Part shown: piece after piece, positions 6,501 through 9,571 of the stretch
How the letters are laid out: each line of letters starts with the position of its first letter
Position numbering within the stretch: position 1 is the stretch's first letter
Origin: JANOQP01 sp044227705
GTDB taxonomy: Bacteria > Bacteroidota > Bacteroidia > Chitinophagales > Saprospiraceae
Length of the DNA: 9,571 nucleotides
NCBI GenBank assembly: GCA_044227705.1
Contig: JBGAWE010000184.1
Span: forward strand, 1 to 9,571
Direction of reading: 5' to 3'
Position numbers and translations under genes: made by a program
The notes under the pieces: generated by a model
What the model saw: only the letters and a program-made list of their open reading frames with translations
Database searches by the model: none
What the model was told of the DNA's origin: nothing

Positions 6501-7563
6501 ATGAGGACCAAACTCTCCGCCTTCAACTACAACCTGCCGAAGGAGCAGATTGCGCAGTACCCCACCAAAGAGCGCGACGAAGCGCGGCTGATGGTGCTGC
6601 ACCGGAAGACGGGCAAAATCGAGCACCGCGTCTTCAAGGAACTCCTTCAATACTTCGACGAGGGCGACTCGCTCATCATGAACAACACGAAGGTCTTCCC
6701 CGCCCGCCTCTACGGGCAAAGAGAGAAGACCGGCTCGGAAATCGAGGTCTTCCTGCTGCGCGAACTCAACCACGAGGCCCGGCTTGGACGATACTCGTCG
6801 ACCTGCACGCAAAATCCGGGTAAGAACAAAGCTCTACTTCGACGACGATAAGGGCAACGAAATCCTCGTCGCGGAGGTCGTCGACAACACAACATCGCGA
6901 GGGCGGACGATTCGCTTCCTCTTTGATGGAACCGAGGCTGAATTTCAGGGCTGCCTTGTCAAGCTCGGGCAAACACCGCTGCCGAAGTACATCTCACGTG
7001 AAAGCGAGGAAAGCGACAAAGACCGCTGCCAGACCATCTACGCAAAGGAAATCGGGGCGGTGGCCGCGCCGACTGCGGGGCTGCACTTCTCTCAGGAACT
7101 CATGAAGCGCCTCGAACTTAAGGGGGTCAACTTTGCCGAAATCACCCTCCACATTGGCCTCCGAACCTTCCGCACCATCGACGTGGAGGACCTCTCGAAG
7201 CACAAGATGGAGGCCGAGTATTTCAAAATCGACCAGAAGGCCGCCGACACGGTCAACAAGTCGCTGGCCACTGGCAAGAAGGTCTGCTCCGTCGGCACGA
7301 CCTGCATGCGGGCCATCGAGACGGCCGTCGGCGCGGGCAACAACCTCAAGACGGTCGAGGGGTGGACGAACAAGTTTATCTTCCCGCCCTACGAGTTCCA
7401 CATTGCCAACTGCATGATTACCAACTTCCACCTCCCCAAGAGCACGCTGCTCATCCTTGTGGCGGCGTTTGGCGGCTTCGACCTCGTCATGGAGGCATAC
7501 GAGCAGGCGGTGAAGGAAAAGTGCCGGTTCTACAGTTACGGAGACTCGATGCTCATTTTGTGA
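6501..7563 (+). CDS. queA: queA, SAM:tRNA ribosyltransferase-isomerase, frameshifted as written
   Basis: QueA (EC 2.4.99.17) transfers the ribosyl part of S-adenosylmethionine to preQ1 at position 34 of tRNAs with GUN anticodons, giving epoxyqueuosine, in the cytoplasm. The first frame (from ATG 6501) shows the family start: FNYNLPKEQIAQYP, RDEARLMVLHRKTGKIEHR, DSLIMNNTKVFPARLYG, EVFLLRELNHEARL. The rest is in another frame from about 6802 to the TGA at 7561-7563: PARKIRV, LVAEVVDNTTSRGRTIRFLF, LPKYI, QTIYAKEIGAVAAPTAGLHF, SVGTTCMRAIE, GWTNKFIFPPYEFHIANCM, TNFHLPKSTLLILVAAFGG, YSYGDSMLIL. Combined length, about 354 codons, is normal. As written the N-terminal frame ends at 6851 after 116 residues. 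Three usually conserved residues also differ (RCQTIYA for RYQTIYA; GLRTFRT for GLGTFRP). No Shine-Dalgarno; A-rich leader. Whether the cell has a working gene depends on whether the shift is real. Confidence 0.92.
6786..6801 (+). other. Frameshift junction in queA
   Basis: The conserved reading ARL-WDVLVD-PARKIRV needs 18 bases between CTT (6783-6785) and CCT (6802-6804), but only 16 are present. The bases can be explained by shortened runs in the expected TTTGGGAC and GACCCTGC (TTT to TT, GGG to GG, CCC to CC) plus one extra A in GACGATACT. The expected sequence is inferred from the protein family. Confidence 0.8.
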
Positions 7564-7566
7564 AAT

Positions 7567-7652
7567 GACGAGTTGCGATTAACCAACTGCGATTTGCGAG
7601 CGGCCCTCGACGGCAAAATCGTAGCTCGTTAGTCGTCGTTCATCACTCGTTA
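7567..7652. repeat. Imperfect palindromic intergenic sequence after queA
   Basis: This stretch has short direct copies (TGCGATT at 7574 and 7588; CTCGTTA at 7625 and 7646) and inverted parts: CGATTT (7590-7595) with AAATCG (7616-7621), and CGAG (7597-7600) with CTCG (7606-7609). Read on the opposite strand the right half becomes TAACGAG...TAACGAG, resembling the left half. Such degenerate sequences occur between genes in many Bacteroidota. It might serve as a structured mRNA end for queA; it lacks a T run. Confidence 0.4.
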
Positions 7653-7714
7653 TTCAGGAAAACATCTCCAATCCACCATCCAAAAAATCATCCATCAACT
7701 AAAAAATCCAAGCC

Positions 7715-7936
7715 ATGTACTGGACGCTCGAACTGGCCTCGTACCTCGAAGAAGCACCGTGGCCTGCCAATAAAGAGGAACTCATCGATTACGCCATCCG
7801 CTCTGGCTCGCCCGCCGAAGTCATCGCCAACCTGGAGGAACTGGAGGAGGATGTCGAGCAATACGAGTCCATCGAGGACATCTGGCCCGACTACCCGAGA
7901 CACGACGACTTCTTTTTCAACGAGGACGAGTATTAG
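7715..7936 (+). CDS. DUF2795 domain protein
   Basis: The 73-residue acidic cytoplasmic protein starts MYWTLELASYLEEAPWPANK and continues with ELIDYAIRSGSPAEVIANLEELE, YESIEDIWPDYP and the end DDFFFNEDEY. Start, middle and end agree with the highly conserved Bacteroidota form of DUF2795, and the length is normal. The predicted structure is mostly helical; the biochemical role is unknown. There is no signal peptide or Shine-Dalgarno sequence; the leader is A-rich (ACTAAAAAATCCAAGCC). It lies 151 bases after queA and is followed by a two-way terminator. It is intact although it lies between two genes with indels. Confidence 0.9.
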   Translation: MYWTLELASYLEEAPWPANKEELIDYAIRSGSPAEVIANLEELEEDVEQYESIEDIWPDYPRHDDFFFNEDEY

Positions 7937-7994
7937 GGGATTGGGGACATGAATCGACCCCACTGCCATCTTCCCAGCGTTTTCTTTAAAAACA

Positions 7995-8024
7995 AAAGCG
8001 GCTTCCAGTGATGGAAGCCGCTTT
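7995..8024. terminator. Two-way intrinsic terminator between convergent genes
   Basis: AAAGCGGCTTCCA (7995-8007) and TGGAAGCCGCTTT (8012-8024) form a perfect 13-base stem with a GTGA loop. On the plus strand GTTTAG follows; on the minus strand TGTTTTTAAAGAAAA follows, a better T tract. It ends the DUF2795 transcript and, more strongly, the minus-strand T9SS gene whose stop is at 8027-8029. Confidence 0.88.
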
Positions 8025-8026
8025 GT

Positions 8027-9571
8027 TTAGCCATCGAAGGAGCGGGCTGGGGCTGCTGGTCGCTCCTCGCCTCTCCAACGCAGGATGGTCACGTTGCCCT
8101 GTTTTTTGTAAGTCGAGTTGTCTGTGCAGGTCACTTTCAGGAGGAAGCCGTAGGCGTCGAGCGTAGCTCCTTGTCCTTGTGCTTGCCGTTCCAGCCGTCG
8201 GCTTGGTTGTGCGACTCGAACGACCCCTTCTCGCCCCCAGCGGTCGTAGATGTAGAAGTCCATCTCCTTGATGTTGTTGCCCCGGACAAAGAGGATGTCG
8301 TTCTTCTCGTCGCCGTTGAAGGGCGTGAAGGCGTTCGGCAGGTAGATGAAAGGCTCGTCGCAGATCACATTGAAGAACTTGAGGTAGATGTCGTCCGTCG
8401 TTGTGCATCCGGTCTCCGTGTCGGTCACGGTCACGGCGTATAGCGTCGAGTCGGTCGGTGTGGCGATGGGGTCGGCGCAGGTGTTGCAGTCGAGGCCGCG
8501 CCCGACCAGAGGTAGCCATAGGAACCCGAGCCACCGCTGACGGTCAGCACGAGCGGCACCGATTCACCAGTGCAGACCTCCGTCTTCATCGCCGTCAGGT
8601 CAGCCTGCGGCTGAGAGTGGACGACATCGACGGGGAATGAAGGCCGTGGCCGTGCAGCCCTGGGCGTTCGTAACCGTGACCAGGTAGATGTGAAGCGGTG
8701 GGCGTTTCGGTCAGCATGTCGACGACCATTCGTTGTCAAGGAAGGTCAGGTTCACGCCGGGGATGGCGTTCACCCCGAAGGTTATCGTCTCCGGGTTGCA
8801 GTCGTAGAGCGGGCTTTTGGCCGGTGCCGTGGTGATGTCGAGGTGATTGTTGGTCACTTTCACCGAGTCGATGGCCTTGCAGTTTCCGTTGCCCGTCGTC
8901 GCCTGGACGTAGAGCGTCGTCGTCCCGATGGGCGGGACGATGGCGTAGGTCGCGCCCGGCGTGCAGTTGGCGAAGCTCGGCGTGGTCGACCAGCAGTAGG
9001 TCTGGCTGGTCGCCGAGCCGGTGTTGGTGGCGGTGAAACTGACGGCCGCGTTGTCGCAGACCTTAAGGTCCGGCCCCGCGTCGACGGCGGCGGCGGGGAC
9101 GACGGTCACCGTTGCCGGGCCGACGGCGAGCTTGCAAGCCCCGTTCGTGATGGTCACGGTGCAAGATTCCGTCACCGAAGGGCAGAAGACCGGGTTCGAT
9201 CCCGTCAAGCCGCACGACCACTCATAAGTATAGCCGCCGGGGTTGTTCGGGTTGTTCGGGTTGAGCGCGAGGCAGTCGCCGGGGCAGACAGAGCCACTGG
9301 CCAACGGGTTCTGCGGGAGGATGAGGTCTTTCACCTTGATTGTGTCCGAAACAAGGGTGTCCTTGCAACCACTGGCGTTGGTGACGACAAGGGTAACGAT
9401 GTAGTCGCCGTTCTTGTCCAGTGTTACCGGGGCCGGGTTTTGGCCGGTCGGCTGGCTCGATGGAGCCGGGGAGACGTTCCATTGCCAGCCGGTTGCGCCT
9501 ACGCTCAGGTCTTTCAAGTTCAAAGCCACGGCCGTCGAGCAGGGGCCGAGGTTGGTGTCAAACCCGGCCGT
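8027..9571 (-). CDS. Secreted multidomain protein, Ig/PKD-like repeats with type B T9SS sorting domain (5' end outside window; several frameshifts as written)
   Basis: The frame is open from the right edge (AGFDTNLGPCSTAVALNL) down to a stop at 8711-8713. It encodes PKD/Ig-like modules: GWQWNVSPAP, LDKNGDYIVTLVVTNASGC, SVCPGDCLALNPNN, VTITNGACKLAVGP, VCDNAAVSFTATNTGS, TTTLYVQATTGNGNCKAIDS. Beyond that stop, coding sequence goes on in changing frames: YLVTVTNAQGCTATA, PVDVVHSQPQADL, TVSGGSGSYGYLWSG, LDCNTCADPIATPTDSTLYA, VTVTDTETGCTTTDDIYL. The C-terminal domain, PFIYLPNAFTPFNGDEKNDI, MDFYIYDRWG, then ESHNQADGWNGKHKDKEL (in another frame) and DAYGFLLKVTCTDN, KQGNVTILRW, is the gliding-motility-associated T9SS type B (CHU_C) domain. 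Such proteins are exported by type IX secretion to the cell surface. After the usual end NVTILR the frame runs 17 more residues to TAA 8027-8029, which may be another error or a true tail. No single frame gives the whole protein. Confidence 0.85.
8157..8724 (-). other. Cluster of small indels in the T9SS type B gene
   Basis: Following the protein on the minus strand, the frame changes near 8718-8724, changes back near 8690-8695 (between them MLTETPTAS replaces a stop), shifts near 8640-8641 (extra base in GCCTTCATT), shifts near 8494-8498 (GCGGCC where GCGGGCC fits GAGLDCNTC), shifts near 8234-8238 (run of five C, one too many) and is restored near 8157-8163. Most sites are doublets or runs of the same base. 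Positions are inferred from where each frame reads sensibly. Confidence 0.7.
9240..9263 (-). repeat. Nine-base tandem repeat coding NPN-NPN
   Basis: GGGTTGTTC is repeated at 9240-9248 and 9249-9257, with a partial third copy to 9263. On the coding (minus) strand it gives ALNPNNPNNPGG, a short linker-like stretch between two Ig-like modules. It keeps the frame and could vary in copy number. Confidence 0.6.

Noticed and set aside
6786..6801. Programmed ribosomal frameshift in queA
   Set aside because: No slippery heptamer, downstream pseudoknot or internal Shine-Dalgarno was seen, QueA is not known to use frameshifting, and single-base changes of several runs are needed to restore the sequence.
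7564..7714. CRISPR-like or tRNA element in the gap after queA
   Set aside because: The repeats are short, unequal and both direct and inverted; no cloverleaf or regular spacing is visible.

Overview
The window looks like chromosome of a GC-rich member of the Bacteroidota, probably from the Saprospiria/Chitinophagia side of the phylum (the phylum is well supported, the class is a guess). The evidence is two secreted proteins with type IX secretion (T9SS) C-terminal domains of two different kinds, a SusB-like GH97 lipoprotein, a DUF2795 protein with the near-invariant Bacteroidota start MYWTLELASYLE, signal peptides that end in A/G-Q, and start codons that mostly lack a Shine-Dalgarno sequence.

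Layout from left to right. 1-1085 (+): the 3' end of a large secreted protein with HYR/SprB-like repeats and a type A T9SS sorting domain. 1108-1141: a perfect palindrome acting as a two-way terminator. 1166-1834 (-): a small outer-membrane beta-barrel protein. 2037-3152 (+), divergent from it: a periplasmic protein with a CsgG/FlgO-like N-terminal domain and a beta-rich C-terminal half. 3190-3299: three hairpins in a row, the last a classical terminator that also holds a promoter-like sequence. 3320-5431 (+): a GH97 alpha-glucosidase lipoprotein. 5707-6159 (+): a small exported protein of unknown function with an unusually strong Shine-Dalgarno sequence. 6219-6259: terminator. 6501-7563 (+): queA for queuosine synthesis, broken as written by a frameshift near 6786-6801. 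7715-7936 (+): DUF2795 protein. 7995-8024: two-way terminator. 8027-9571 (-): the 3' end of a second large secreted protein with Ig/PKD-like repeats and a type B T9SS sorting domain, broken as written by several small indels.

The genes are mostly single transcription units separated by terminators, not one operon. The common theme is the cell envelope: two T9SS cargo proteins, one outer-membrane protein, two periplasmic proteins and one surface or periplasmic lipoprotein. QueA and DUF2795 are unrelated cytoplasmic genes.

I did not find a new defence, mobile or biosynthetic system. The most useful observation is that small indels, many in short homopolymers, cluster between about 6.78 and 8.73 kb. 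The original reading can be rebuilt by hand in both affected genes, which points to sequencing or assembly error, or else to very recent decay. The best regulatory leads are the tandem hairpins with an embedded promoter before the GH97 gene, the strong Shine-Dalgarno and leader hairpin before the 5707 gene, and an attenuator-like element in the queA leader.
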